A stretch of DNA of 64,000 bases, taken from assembly GCA_014549065.1 (NCBI GenBank), contig JACDOX010000009.1:6944131-7008130 (forward strand), given 5' to 3'. Under the pieces are notes generated by a model. That model searched no databases. It worked only from the letters and a program-made list of their open reading frames with translations, and was not told where the DNA came from. The first letter of the stretch is position 1. Each line of letters begins with the position of its first letter. Below, piece by piece: positions 1 through 13,690 of the stretch. Made by a program: the position numbers and the translations under genes. This stretch comes from Cardinalis cardinalis (taxonomy: Eukaryota; Chordata; Aves; Passeriformes; Cardinalidae).

Positions 1-2629
1 AAAATGTCTTAGGTGCTTAAGGATCTTAGGGAAAGGCCCAATAGACTGAGAGTAAACATGAAGAATGATAGCACCTTACTCTGTCCATAGAAGCTAACTT
101 AGATCAGCTAAAGCCAAGAAAATCATGGTCTCAGGGATGGTGATGTGTCTTTCTGGACCCTCAGGCAGCAGCCTTGAAGGAGGTTTTGCACAGCACCATT
201 TCTATGTTGCTTTCATTTGCAGGACATCTGGGCACCTACTGAGGACTGAAACTGTGTAAATGGAAGCAGACTGAGTGGGGCATTGGAGTGTGCAGTGCCA
301 GAGAGGATTTAGGGTGCTGCANTTAGCTCTGTTTTTTTAAGAGTCAAAAAGCCTCATAATGGTGTTACCCAGCTAGGTATGACCCCAGCATCTGCTTAAA
401 CTTTAAACTGTGTTTCCTGTCAAATACATAAACTGATTGCAAAACCTGCCAATAGACCAGCCAGATTTGAGTCAGTGTCTGTTTATGGCCAGACNTGCTG
501 CCAACCATGCCCACTAAACTTCCCAGGAGCATGAACCAGCCCCAAAGTGCTTCAAAATTGGTGCTTTGGACCTGGCCACACACCCTAGCTGGTTGTAGTC
601 GTGCTGTCAGGAGGGCTTGTTGCTTCTGCCTGCCCATGTATCTGCCCCTTCATGGCTGCAGGCTCAGGCACTCGCGTGAATGGTCTCCAACCTGCTCAGC
701 CACAACGTGATGCCCTGTCAAGAGCCTGCTGCATACTCTGTTTACTTGGCCATGGGCCAGCGTGGGATGAAAAGGTTCAAAGGAGAAGCTGAGCTTGCTG
801 TTCAGAAGTGGTTGTAAGCTCTGTTGCAGGAGTGAGAGAGGAGAGGGGTGGGATGAATGAGAGCAGTTGAGGGCAAGGCTGGCACAACTGTGTCTAGAGA
901 GGTGGCANCTCAGGTGTGGGATTAATTCACCCTCAGGTGCCCCTCGGGTTTTGATGAGGGACTGGTTGGTCTACTGCTTCCTTTAAATTCCNTGCAAGTG
1001 AATTGGGTGTTAAATTGTCCTTACAAGCTGTGCCAGCAGCCAGGGTCGGGAGGGATGTAGGTACAATCTAGTCAGAGTTTCCTTAAAAGGGGAAAGAGGT
1101 AGGCTGTGGTGTCCATGTTTCCTTGTGGATTCCTCCACACATGGGTCCAGGCTCACTCAGAGCAATGAGCTTGAGTAGGAAAATCATCAGCTCTGTGATA
1201 CATTATCCATGGAAGTGTACAGAATGGGGGAAGCAACAGCTNCTGGTGGCAGAAGTTACAGCTGTGTGCATTATTTCTTCCAAATGGATTTTGAGAGCAG
1301 AGAGGTTCAGATCCCAATAATAATGATAGGAAGGGTGGTGGTTTGGGGTTTTATTAACNGTTAAAGTGCCTTTGGACCAAATTCACAACTCCCAAATGAG
1401 AGTTTCTTTGTCCTGCTTCCTACTAGCTGCACTATTCTCCTGTAAAGTGGTGGATGGTTTGGTAGGAATTTACCTGGGAAAGACAAAAAGTGACAATAAT
1501 TTGCAGATACTGAGAAATTTTGAGGGAAAGCATTTCTAATTTACAAGAGGAGAGTGTACTTGCACAACTTGAGCTGCTGACTCACTGGTCTGCAGAAGCC
1601 ACATGCTTTTCTCTGGAAATGCCATGGTCTCCACTACCTTATCCCTCTAAATAGGCAAACACTTAGAGGGAAGGACAGAGGATACCAGAGGTGCCTAGTG
1701 TCAAACATGTGAGAGTGAACAGCTGGGAGTTAGTATGTAGACAGAAAGTAATTGGTGTTTTGTGGATAAATTTTTACTTCTTACAATGTTTTAAAATGAT
1801 GCAAGGTCATCAAGACAGTGTGAAACTCTGATTTTTCACTTATGATATTATGTACATATAGATAGGTATATATAAGCAAAGCAATTGATTATGGGTGTTG
1901 CATATCTACTTCTATANAACAGTGGATAATGGGTATACAAAAAAGTGTGGCTCTGTTTTTAGAGTGCTTATTGCATCAATCCTACTGAGTCAGTGGAATT
2001 CAAGGTCACCCTGTGCTTTACAACATGACCTCAGCATCTTGCAAAATTGAGCTTCTGTGAAGAAAATGTTTTGTTTGCCATTTGAATCATCAAGAAGAGC
2101 TTTCAAGTTGATTCTGTGCATAAGTGAATAAGAGTGCATAACGAAATAAGAAAGAATAGTTCTCAGGAATGCTGAAAAAAAAAGTGAATTTCAGAATAAA
2201 AGCAAGTCAACCCTATGGTCATAGTGTTTTATTATCAAAATCAATTAAGACAGCAGTTTGTCCCTGAAGAGATGTTGAGCAAATACATTAAAATTATTCA
2301 AGTTTTCAAATTTTTCTTCTCTTTCCTTTTCTTTCCCTTTATAAATATTTTGCTAGTTGTCTTTTCTTAAGAATTACCTGCAGAAAATAACATTGCCTTT
2401 GTGATATTTTAGAATAACTGATAGAGAGCAAGTATCAGGGGCTTTAAGGATGTTAGGGATGAGTAAAATGTAAAACCAAAATGGAGCAGAATAATATGAT
2501 TGAACTAGCATTAATTTTAATGAAAACCAGATATTGCACGTTTACTGTAGATTACGTCTGTCTGATAGGATTTTGTGTAGGTTTTTCATTATCCATGTTA
2601 TTTTGTTTGCATTTTCTTTTCCTTTCTAG
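1..2629 (+). other. DYNC1I1: 3' part of intron 9
   Basis: Non-coding DNA leading to the exon 10 acceptor. Short open frames here match no dynein intermediate chain segment. The polypyrimidine tract before exon 10 (about 2600-2627) is the only functional signal recognised. No repeats of note are seen. Confidence 0.8.
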
Positions 2630-2755
2630 TACCCCGAATTGATGGTTGCATCTTACAACAATAATGAAGATGCTCCACATGAGCCTGATGGGGTAGCCTT
2701 GGTGTGGAACATGAAGTTCAAGAAAACTACACCAGAATATGTGTTCCATTGTCAG
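2630..2755 (+). CDS. DYNC1I1: DYNC1I1 exon 10 (WD40 propeller)
   Basis: This 126-base exon encodes 42 residues from YPELMVASY to TTPEYVFHCQ, starting and ending in phase 0. The acceptor is a pyrimidine-rich run ending TTTCTAG at 2629 and the donor is CAG|GTAAGG. It covers the end of one propeller blade: the ALVWN motif is the WD-type d-strand position and VFHCQ starts the next blade. In the dynein complex this propeller contacts the heavy-chain tail. Synonymous third positions are about 48% G or C, a useful contrast with exon 15. Met in PELMV is Leu in the mammalian protein as I recall it. No frameshift or stop is present. Confidence 0.96.
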
Positions 2756-3921
2756 GTAAGGCGGAGGAAGCCATTGATTTTATGCTTTAGACAAAACAAT
2801 TTACTGCATTGTGCATCTCCCCACTTATTATATGAAAACGTTAAGGTTAAAAATAGGCATATTTAGTAAAAGTACAAGTGACAGTCCAGTGTTTTTAGAA
2901 GGCAGCCAGCCTTCTCAAACAAAAGGCTGTCAGAGCTGCATGTCATTCTTTGTCTATTTAAAACAGTCCCTAGGAGATTTAGTTCATAAATCCCTCGCAC
3001 TTATGAAGTAACTGTGGTGTACCACTTCCTCATGCAGGCAGTAACACATGCTTTCCCACCCACGTTAACTTCCTCGCATCCTCTGCACTCAAGCTGCCCA
3101 CCCTTGCCTTGGTTCTGCTCAATATCATGTTTTGCCTTTAAAATTGGGTAGTAAACTTTGCATTTTTGGACACGTGTCCATCTTCCAGCTTAATCAAAAT
3201 GGTGTCGATTTCAAGAACTACTCCACCAATTCTTTTAGGTCAGTCAGTTTGACTGTCCTTTAAGTCAGCAAAATAGTTTCACTTCACTCAGTGCTACTTT
3301 AAAATNATGCTGACTTAGAAGTTTATGGACAATTCAAAAATAGTTAAGTGTTTTATTTCTGTATGTCTGTTTGTTCCTCTTCTGCCACTGCTTTTATGTG
3401 TGAAATGGCACAGCCTCGTATTGACAGAAGTGTTCAGCTCACTGCCTCTATCTCCATCAAACTGTCCAAACTGTGGAACAGGGCTTGGGCCAAATTTCAA
3501 ACCTCTTCATTAATAGCCCTCTGTGGTAATTAAATACAGGACAGTGGTATTCAAAAAGCCATATGGAAAAGTTTCAGCAAGTAAAACTTAACAATCAGAG
3601 ATTAGTAAAATGCAGATAATTCTGTGGTAAAAATTGTTTCTCTTGGAAGGATATGTATTACCTGGCTAATTGTGTAAGCTAAGTGTCATTTTACATTTGA
3701 GGACCAAACATCTTTTTGAACTAAGTTTATGTTTGGACTTGGGTACATTATCAGATGTAACATAGTGGGAGGGAGCTGCTGGAATTGAAGTTGCTGCTTC
3801 AACCCGATTAAGTAACCTTTAATTCTGGGCATATTTTTCTAATTTGCTATACTGAAAAACAACTTCACAAGGAGTTTAGGCCTGCAAATATGCTATACAG
3901 ATTTATATACATAAATATGTA

Positions 3922-3960
3922 TGTGTGTGTGTGTGTGTGTGTGTGTCTGTGTGTGTGTGT
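3922..3960 (+). repeat. (TG)n microsatellite
   Basis: About 19 TG units with one interruption (C at 3947). It is in intron 10. Confidence 0.95.
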
Positions 3961-5095
3961 CATTACCTTTGAAAGAGGACTTGTGTTTTGCTGGATATCG
4001 TATTTGGCAGCCAGTGCGGAATTGACATTGACCTTTCAGACTGCTTAAGGTCTTAGCTCGGATCCCATGTTCAGATTCTTCTATGATATACATGCAGCTT
4101 AATGGTTTGAACAAAACTTCCAAGAGAAGATATGACATTTCTAGGAAGGATAATCCTTAAACTAGATTTATTTTTAAGATAATGACCAGATTCAGGGTAT
4201 CCCTCCTGTGCAGACAGAGGAAGATTGACTAAAGACATAACTCTTTGTTCCAATAAAGTTCTGTCTAGATACACTTAAGCAAAATAGGTATGACTTACTG
4301 CATTGAAAGCACTGAGACAGGCCACACTCTCCATTAGAAAAACACACACAGGACAAAGTAAGTGGTGGCCAGGGATTTGGCATGGCTGAGCTTCTGTCTA
4401 ATCCTCACATTGTTGGATGTGCTCCCTTTTAGAAGTGCAACCTTAAAACCTGTAAATTGAGAGACATATATGACACTGTGCTTGCACATGTATCCTGGAT
4501 TCACTCTCTTTCAGCTGAAGAATATCAGTTCTGCCCATGGAAAATATTTATTTTCCTTTCAAATTGACCACAGATAATTTGCATTATAAGTCCATTATGA
4601 GTTGGATCTGTCTTTGAACCACCATTATAGGGCTTTTGATGTGGAGTATCTTCTGCTTATCTTCAGATCAGATGGGGAAACCCACATGGGATTAAATGGG
4701 GAAGCAAAAAGTATGCAACTTGGTCTCTTGAACACAGGTTTTGAGGTAACTGACTCAGATGGAAAATAAGAAAAGAGTAATATCTTAGCTCATAGTCTGG
4801 ATTTCAGTTCTATAGATCTTCATGTTATTCTGTTAGTGGAAACTGACTGTATAATTAGTCTGCCCCATATCATTTATATTACCATTTTGCTAGAGAAACA
4901 TTCCCTTATTCAGTCCTGATTCAGTTATTTCTTTAGGCCTTCTGAGAGAGCAGCCCAATTTTGTTTCATCAAATCATTTGTTTCACCTTACAACAGTCCA
5001 GCTCAGCAGTTAGAGATGAACATACACCTTACTGTTATAGCTGGGTTGCCCAGATATGCCAAACNCGGTACTTTTTATAATACTGTGGAAATTTG

Positions 5096-5122
5096 TTGGG
5101 GAAATACATTGTATTTCCCCAA
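5096..5122. repeat. 27-base perfect inverted repeat
   Basis: The 13-base arm TTGGGGAAATACA (5096-5108) is followed after a single T (5109) by its exact reverse complement (5110-5122). It could form a hairpin or cruciform. No function is known. Confidence 0.95.
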
Positions 5123-8100
5123 TAAGCCTCTATTTTCCTTCCCAGTGACTTTCTATAAAAAGTGGTCTCAATAAATCCTACAAGATGCTGACTAATGTAC
5201 CTTTTGCCTTTCAATTTTTGGGGCTCAGAGAGCGAGACACAAGGAAGTAGAAACTCATTTCAGGTGTGACTGTCTATGAGCTTTTGTGAGCCACTTCTGA
5301 GAAGCCAAATCAATAAATAGGTTTATGAAGGTATTTCTGAGAAACTTCTAAGAAATTTNACCTCAGGAGTTCTGCTGACATCAATAGAGATAGATCTGTG
5401 AAGCATCTCTGGACAGCTAAAGAGCTGGATGGGGTTGCAGCAAGGAGAACTTCAGATACCAATTGTGCACATTTGGTAAATTCTTGAAGCTAGAACCCGT
5501 AATATTTTCTTGGTTTTCCTGATATATTATCTAGATGCGTAGCATGGAATTTCTTTATGTTCTTTATCTCTTTCTGAGACTGTTTTGAATCTTAGATAGG
5601 AGAATGTGAAATGCTGAATGTTGCCAGAACCAAGGGGCTTCAACTAAAGTTCAGCCATAACAGNCAATGATGTAAAAATCTACTGGCAAGGATGTTTTTG
5701 CCTAACTCCAGTCAGCAAAACTTTTNATTTCAGTCCTGAAATGTAAGGGGTGCTGTATTCTGTAAATATGAAATTCTTACCCAATTTAAAGTCATTTTAA
5801 GTTGTTGTCTCATTAATACAATTTAAGTAGTAGTAAATTTTGTAGCTCTACAAACGAATACTGGGTTCAATTTTAGTTAATACTCATTAGAGGAAAAGNT
5901 ACAATTAGCCAAGTGGACATACTTACTCATTAATTCATGTGTACTGCCATGTGCTCTATCAGATGCTTTCTAAAATAGTCCAGATGGCTTCTACTCTTAC
6001 CTCCCATGGAATTGGTTTCTTTTCTTCTGTGTGTTTTATTTTTGCCCTTCTTTGGGTTTTTATATTTCTGCTTTATGTGCTGACAGTATTTTAGCTGTGA
6101 CTCCCNGATTTTTTCCTCTGTAGCTCATCATACATTTCTTTACCACAAGGTTAGAAATAGGAAAACAGGGAAGAATGAGGGAGTGGGCAATTTGTTCATT
6201 TGTTTTCCCATGCAAGCAAAATTTGCTGTCTCAGAAGCAAAACTGGAATGGGAGGATGATATCATTTGCCAAAGGAATGAATGCTCAATGCTTCCTTAGG
6301 TAGTGAGAAATAAATTGAGCCTGCAGTTAATACTGCAGACTGCAGACTGGGAATATCTTTGTAGGGAAGAGTCAGGGATGTCCTCTTCCCCCATGCTGGA
6401 GCATCACATACTCTTGGTGTAATCCAGAGCATTCCAAAGGCAAGACACATGCCTTTCAGAAGTACTTTATGAAACCATGCAGATGAGTCAACCCTAGTTG
6501 GGTTGGTTTGGCAGTATCCAGAGGTGGAATGAATTCCAGGAACAACATGGAAATCACATTGACTCTCCCTTGGTTTAGTTGAGAGAATTTTAAGCAGTGG
6601 TTCACATTGCTTCTCTCAGCTACTGCTGGTTTGTGTTTAGGTGGGGGTCACAAGAACAAAAATAGTACCTCACAGTTGTTGATGATCTGACTCAACATGT
6701 GCTCAATCCTGTATTGATTTCTGCAATGCACAGGGCTGGCCTTGTATGTGAACATTCCCTCCTGTACCATTGATTGATAGAGTAACACCAACCATGTTTC
6801 TCCATATTTGNGTCTTTTTCAGAAAGTGCTTTTATGTTCATTATGTGTTTTTTCCTTGAACATACAAATAAAAATCTACATTACCCATTCTTTATGAGGA
6901 TTATTTGTACTANTTATCATCTCTGCCCCTGATATTTNTGTTTCATGGTGGTCTGATCTAAGCTTTCTAAGTCAGAATGACCTGAAGAAGTATCTGAAAC
7001 TTTGCAGCAACATATCTGGTCAAGTGAGGCAAATGAGAACTCAGAGTTTGCAGTAGATGGGCTGGCAGATAACGGTCTGAGCTTTACCCCCTTCTTTCAG
7101 CAGGTTCTATTAGCATGTGTACAGCACTGCTCTTCTATCAGCTCTTATAGCTTTTGGGTTAGAGCTGATCTGCAGAGACAGAAGTCACTAGAAAAAGAAA
7201 TAATCAGTTACCTAAGGGACTTGAGTGTATTACAAACCATTTCCTTTCTTCTGGAACTGAAGAGGGGTTATTAAAGTTGGTTGAGGTATCTGGATCTCAG
7301 CCTCAAACATCCATNATTTCAGGAGAGGAGGGGTGGATGAGGAAGACAGCTGAAGATATTAGTTTTGTGCAAATAAACCAAATTGAATGTTACTTTCTGA
7401 TCTGGAGGACTCTGCATTGTTACTGAAAAGTAAAGAATTCTGTTTTACTACACACAATCTAATTATAACAGAAACAAAATATTACTGCATTGATGGTCTT
7501 TTGATTTATTGTGGATTATTTCCTGATCTTCTAATTTCCTCTTTGTCAGCTATGTCTTTTCCAAATGTCTGAAAAGGGCAGTGAGAAGTACAGATCTGAC
7601 ACTTAGAAGCAACTACAGTCAGTGTATTTTTAAAGCAGGAGAGCACATATGAAGTACCTTTTATTTGAGGAAGCAGTAACTATTTAAGAGTTCTTTCAAG
7701 GAGTCAGATCAACTTTTAGTATAATCACAAAAATATTTTAGCAGTATATCACTTTCAATAGCTGCAGCTATTTCTGTCCTTTTCCTAAAATGCTATGCAG
7801 TCAGATTTACTTGGTTAGTTCCATCTTTTTACTAAACTGTCAGGTTTTTTGTGGGAAAGGGATTTGTGTTTTCTATTTTAATTTCAAGAAAAAATGTCCA
7901 TGCTTGGAAAATATTGGTGGATTGGGTACTGAAATCAGCTACTCAGCTGCACCACAAAATGTTTCATTCTCCCCTAGCTTTTTTGTAGTGGCTTCCATAC
8001 ACTGCCATTAAGTTATGTGTTTGACCACTCTTCATTGCTTATCCTGGTGTGGTCTTTCCCTTTTCAACTAAATGGATGGAGTCATAAATGCATATCTTAG

Positions 8101-11100
8101 AATTAGATGCATTGAGGTAAGTGAAAGGCTATATTTAGTGGCTGATATTGGCCAGAGTTGCCTTATTTTTTTCCTGATCTGGTTTCTTTGTTGTTGTCTG
8201 CTCTTTCAAAATCAACATAAATTCCTTCAGATGTGCCTTTTGCTCCAGCAGCCTGCCTTCTAAAGGTACTGGGCGCCCAAATCCACAAGACTTGTGTGTG
8301 GAACAGGCTGAGGTAAAAGCCTGAATGACTAATATCCTCCTTTTCTTCTTGTCCTTGAGTTTCCTTCTCTATGGCAGCCAGACTAGAGCTCAGTCCCTCC
8401 AGAGCTTCTAAAGAAAAGAAATACTACAAAAAGTTTAGGAAAGTCTAGAAAGTATGGTTGGAATACTTAAAAATGAAGAAAAATTTCTCCTCTAGTTATA
8501 TTGGTGCTTTTCCACAAAAACTTCCTCACTTGTAAGCACTAAGTTTCAAGCAAAGATTCAGTTCTTCAGAGACGTACAAGAAANGAAAGACCCAGAACTC
8601 TCTCTAAGCTTCACAAACTTTCCTAAGTAAAATCAATCCAAAAATCCAGCATGTCCAATTCCAAAGCTGACTTACCTAGTTCCTCAGTTTCNAGTGAGAG
8701 AGGGTACCTGTGATCGGTCTTTAAAGGGCTGTAAATGTCAAAGAAGCCATGTGGTTCTGAGCTGACTGCAAATTTTCCCAAAAAAACCACAAACCCCTTC
8801 TTNGGAAGAGAAAGTTTTTTCCAGCCTGAGTTTCCCCATGACCCTATGATCCTAAACATGAATCAGATTCCTCCTTTTTTCATAGTAGTTCACTGGTAAT
8901 TTGGCTTCTGACTGTCTGCCTGTGAAGATGCTGAGACAGCTGTCACANTGGGAATACTTCAGCATCCAGGCTCCCAAATTCGTTGCTGACTTTTGTAACA
9001 CAGACCCAAATGTTGTCAATCATACCAAGGGGGGGCTTCTTCAGAGATAAAGGTGCTGTTTTCTTTTCAATTCCNTTTTGTTTCCTGCTGTGCACTATTG
9101 GTAGGATGATCTTGGTGGAGCTGTGTAAGCTCTGCTGTGCCTTTTCTTTGGGACACTCTGTTGCTCTTACATTTGTGCCTGCATGGTTATATGCACATTG
9201 TAATAATTAATGCAGCTGCATAGTTGTGCCATTTTGCATTACATTTTGGGCAAAGTTCTAACTATATGACTGGGGGAGAAGAAGAGTTTCAGCTACAGCT
9301 TGTAGGACATATTTTGTTCTGTTTCAAAACTTCTGTCCTCTGCCATGTTTCTTTTTGGAATGTGGAAATACAGAGCACAGTTTGTGCCATGAGGATGTCA
9401 GTAAGCAAGAGCCCACATCTTGTCTCTTAGGCTTTGGTTTTGGATTCTTCCCTCTNTCCTCAGCTGATACCAGTTGTGGTTTTTTGCTCCTCCCATTGGA
9501 GGCTACACCACTTCTAGCCTTTATTGATTAAAAATGTNTATCATTTGGCCTAAGATTAGTGCCCCAATACTTGTGGAGAGATTGTGTGTGAGTCAGTAGA
9601 AGTTAACTCACACATCTGAAGGCTAAGTGTAATTCTTGGAAAATGCTTTTTGGTGTCTTAGGTGCGAGGAGAGACCTGCATGCAGCAGATTTGTAGAGGG
9701 GGACAAAGAGGACCCCAGGTACAAAGGACAGGGTCTCCTATCTCCTGTCAAAGACATTTAAATTAGAGTAGGACAGAAAAGGCACTGAAAATATGAAAAT
9801 GTATATTCTGGCTTGGGTGCCACAATGTCNTAGGCAGTCCCAAAATCACCAGTCCTGGCTTTACTGCTGAAGTGCCCCAGCTGTTAGCGTGGAATCTACT
9901 AGCACCTGCACTTCAAAACCAAGTATGCCATGTTTTCTACATAGCCCTTCACCTTTCAGTCCTAAAATCTCTTAAANCTTACTTATTTCCACAAAACTCA
10001 AATCATTCTATTTTTCGTAACAAAAGTGGGAGAAGGAAACCTTCTACCAGGCAAGGTCAGAGAGCAAATAAACATCATTATTTAGACTAAAGGGATGTCA
10101 TGAAGTTGCATACCTTCCCTTGGGTTTTAACTGTATCTTTACAAACCCTTTGTAAGCTGATTTTTCCATGATGACTTGGATCTCTTGCTGCTTTGTACAG
10201 AACCCTGAAGAGTGGCACACCCAACAAGCCAATTTGTATAACAAAATAATTGTAGCCATGTCAGTCTGTGAAATGACTGCTATTACAAAAGGTGGGTGTA
10301 GTTCCCCTATTAGTAGTTAACATTCTGAATTATTTGAGAACTGTGTTTATACATACAAAATCTGCTAGCAACAGAATGCTCCTTTGCTTAGAGCAAGGCT
10401 TAACACAGATCATTTTCCTCATTTGAAACTGAGATTTCAATTATGAATCAAATAATTAGGAAGTGACNCTTTTGCTTGTCTTGGATAGAAAATTTCAGGC
10501 GGTTCTCACATCTAAGCCTTTTTTGGAGGGAGTAGATGTCATACACTTAAATGATACACTANTAGCAATAGCATTGTGCTCTTTGCAAGTTGTGAAAATA
10601 GAGGTTTGTAATGAACCTGTACTTAAAAGATGCTGTTTCTCTTCCTTAAGTTCCATAGTCTTCCTTTCAGACCAAATATAAAGAATACGTTGGCTACTTG
10701 ATACAGTGAGCACTCAATTTTTTTTTTAAGTTTCTTTATTTCACTGATAACTTGCATTATACCTTTCTGCATTACTGGCATCTGATAGGCAATTCAGAAA
10801 AAGCCTAACTTTTGACTTTGCCGAGTTAGACATGCAATATTTTTAAACTTTAGCAAGCTAAGGNGAAAAAAAAAACTCTGTAAAAAACTGTATTTCATCG
10901 GAGAAAATTATAGTGATATTGATGGTTTGCCAAAACCTCAAGCAGTGACAAAATCCACAGTGTCCTGAAAGAGATGCCTTTGCAAAACCATTCCTTTGCA
11001 GATGGCTTAGATTATTGATACTTACAAACACATGACATTATTCGTTCAACTTTGAAAATCTCCGTTGATAAAAAAATGCAGATTTGTCACACTATCCCAA

Positions 11101-11845
11101 AATTGCAGAGAAAAAAATCACCCAATGCTGCAATTGTTCCTGGGGTTGTTTTATAGTTTAGAAGTTGTTGATTCGGTTACATTTTGACATAACCTAGTGT
11201 AAAAAGGAAGGAAGGGAAAAAAGAACCCAATTTTCCTTTGCTGATATGAACACTACATTTTAAATATTTTTTGTNTATTTGAAACTCCCATTGCTAAAAG
11301 GGTTTTAGGTGAACAAGAAGTGCAGGATCAGATGTGAAATCAATAAGTCACTGAGATCCTTCCACTGAATTTTTTTCNGTAAAGGATGTAAAATACCATG
11401 CAATTCCCTAGCTGCACTGCAAATGATGGATAAACAGCCATAGGCATGACTTTTCTGTTTGGGTTATGTAACTGTTCTCAGTGCAAACTACTTGCAATGA
11501 AGAGTACATTTGGTCCAAATTCAAGAAAATTATTTCACCTCATGATTTTTGTCTCTGTGGGAGCTCTATGTGAGGAGTGAAGCCTCTTTTTGTGTTACCT
11601 GGCACAAAATATAAAACAGTTACTCTTCTAAATTGCTGTAAAAGGCCCCAGAAACCAAGGAATCCATCATTACAGCCCAGGATACAACTGTCCACTGCCT
11701 TAAGTCTAAAATCAACAGTTTTCTGCCCTGTGCCCCCATGGCTGAATGACTGACAAGTACTTCCTTAAAAAGAACTTTTGTATGTGGACAACATTGATTT
11801 AATGACGATTAGCACTCCTGGCTTCCCACAAAGGGAAAGCAGAAG

Positions 11846-11858
11846 CACGTGCCACGTG
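11846..11858. promoter_or_regulatory. Tandem E-box pair
   Basis: CACGTG at 11846-11851 and again at 11853-11858, one base apart (CACGTGCCACGTG), in a CpG-poor part of intron 10. Paired E-boxes are used by bHLH factors such as CLOCK/BMAL1, USF and MITF/TFE. Function is unproven. Confidence 0.4.
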
Positions 11859-12999
11859 GCTGAGATACTGATATTATCCTTGGAAGATGTTTTCCATGGA
11901 GCAAAGAGAAAGAAAAGTTGAAGTACATTTATTTTAGCATCAAATGACAAGCAAATGTCCTAAATAGAAGAAGCAATATGCTTTTAACAATTTGTCATAT
12001 TGGAGAGATCAGAGTGTTTTCATTATCTCTACGGCAAAATGTGCCAGAGTGCGTTAGGACCTGTGATTAATTCATTTGATTGCTCTTATAACACTGTTCG
12101 ATATTTTTGTAGTTAAGAAAAATACCAATCCCACTTCGGTTCCATATTGTTCATAAATATATACTAAATCACCAGTCATTTCATGGAGAGAAAAGCATGC
12201 TTAACATTTGTTATCTCATGTTTACATCTATTGGTCTATTAAATNAATTTACTAAGCCAAATTTGGGCTGGAGTTGTGCAGAACTACTGACATGAGTTTT
12301 CTGGGGTAAATCCATTNTTGCTGGCAGGATAAGGATGCATTGTGAAACGTCCCATCACTGGTGCTATTGAATGACCCAGGGATGCTGGTTTTTGAGCAAG
12401 AAATGGTCCTCTGATACTCCAGAGTCAGCAATTGTAGATGGCATAACCATGCTGATTTAGTGTTACTAAGGCTTTCACCCTGAGACTGGAAAACACTTAT
12501 CTCAATCCTTCCTCCTCTACAAGACTACTTATGGAAAAAAATTGTAGAAACCAAAGAGCATAGCCTTGCAGGTGACGAAAGCAGAATGTGAAATCTCAGA
12601 AAACTAAGGTTTGCTCAGAGAAAGGGGAATTAAAAATTGTCTATAATGGGTTTCATTTATTCCTCTGTGATCTTAGCTGCTTCCTAATGCTCTATGGNTG
12701 CAGAATCAGGCTACTGATACTAGAATGAGGGTGTAAATTACTCTACAGTAATTTACTGTAGGAGAAATGAACAGTGTGAAAACAACTGATGTTTCCACCC
12801 TCATTCTTAAATGCAGACTTGGCTGTGGTATCTTCTGTGTTTCCACTAGANAGCTGTTTATTTGTGCCTCTCAGTCTCCACATCTGTGTGCAATGTTAAA
12901 TTAATTTTCAATTATTTCCAATTATTTCCAATTACATAGTGACACTGCTTATAAAAGGTACATCAGTGGAAGTGATGGATTTGGGCAAATATAAAAGCC

Positions 13000-13690
13000 T
13001 ATTAGTCTTCATATGACTGACATCATCTNCCTGGACTNATGCAGAGCATTTCACCTTGTCTTGCACAACATCCTTGTCTCTGAACTGGAGAGACATGNAT
13101 TTGATGGATGGAACCCTCAGTAAATAAGGAATTGGCTGGATGGTTGCACTCAGAGTTGTGATCAATGGCTCAGTGTCCAAGGGGTGACCAGTGACAAATG
13201 GTGTCCCCAGGTGTCAGGGCTGGGACCAGCACTATTTAACATCTTTGCCAGACACGTGGACAGTGGGATTGAAGCACCCTCAGTGTGTTCACTGACNTCA
13301 CCCAGCTGTGTGGNTCAGCTGACATGCTGGAGGGAAGGGATGCCATCCAGAGGGACTTTCATGGGCTTGAGAGGTGGGTCATGTGAGTCTCATGAGGTTC
13401 AACNAGGCCAAGTGCAAGGTTCTGCACCTGGGGAGAGGCAATAAGCACAAATACAGGCTGGACTGAGAAGGAATTGAGAGCAGCCTTGAGGGGAAGGACT
13501 TGGGGGTGTTGGTTGATGAGAAACTCAACATGAACTGGCAATGGGGTCTCCATCCATGGAGACAGTCAAACCCCAGCCACACACAGCCAGCAACTATCTG
13601 CTCCAGCTGATCCTGCTCTGACCAAGGGGTTGGACTAGACAATCTCTAGATGTGCCTCCCAACACTGGCAATTCAGTGAGTCTGTCTCTG
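13000..13690 (+). mobile_element. CR1 LINE fragment, internally deleted, RT dead
   Basis: This is a degenerate copy of a CR1 (chicken repeat 1) non-LTR retrotransposon. From about 13010 it shows reverse-transcriptase-derived sequence: the region around 13180-13260 reads VTS...GLGPALFNIF...DSGIE, typical of CR1 ORF2, but with extra bases that break the frame before LGPALF. The catalytic FADD box has decayed to Phe-Thr-Asp-X at 13288-13299, where the last codon NTC cannot be Asp. Further pieces (QRDF, KVLHLG-like, KDLGVLVDEKLNM-like) run to about 13540. The sequence then jumps to CR1 3'-end sequence (GGTTGGACTAGACAATCTCTAG near 13627), so the RT C-terminus is deleted. No function is expected. 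Confidence 0.85.

Noticed and set aside
12905..12935. Three tandem CAATTATTTC-like units
   Set aside because: This is a short AT-rich slippage product with no further extent. It is not worth a separate repeat call.
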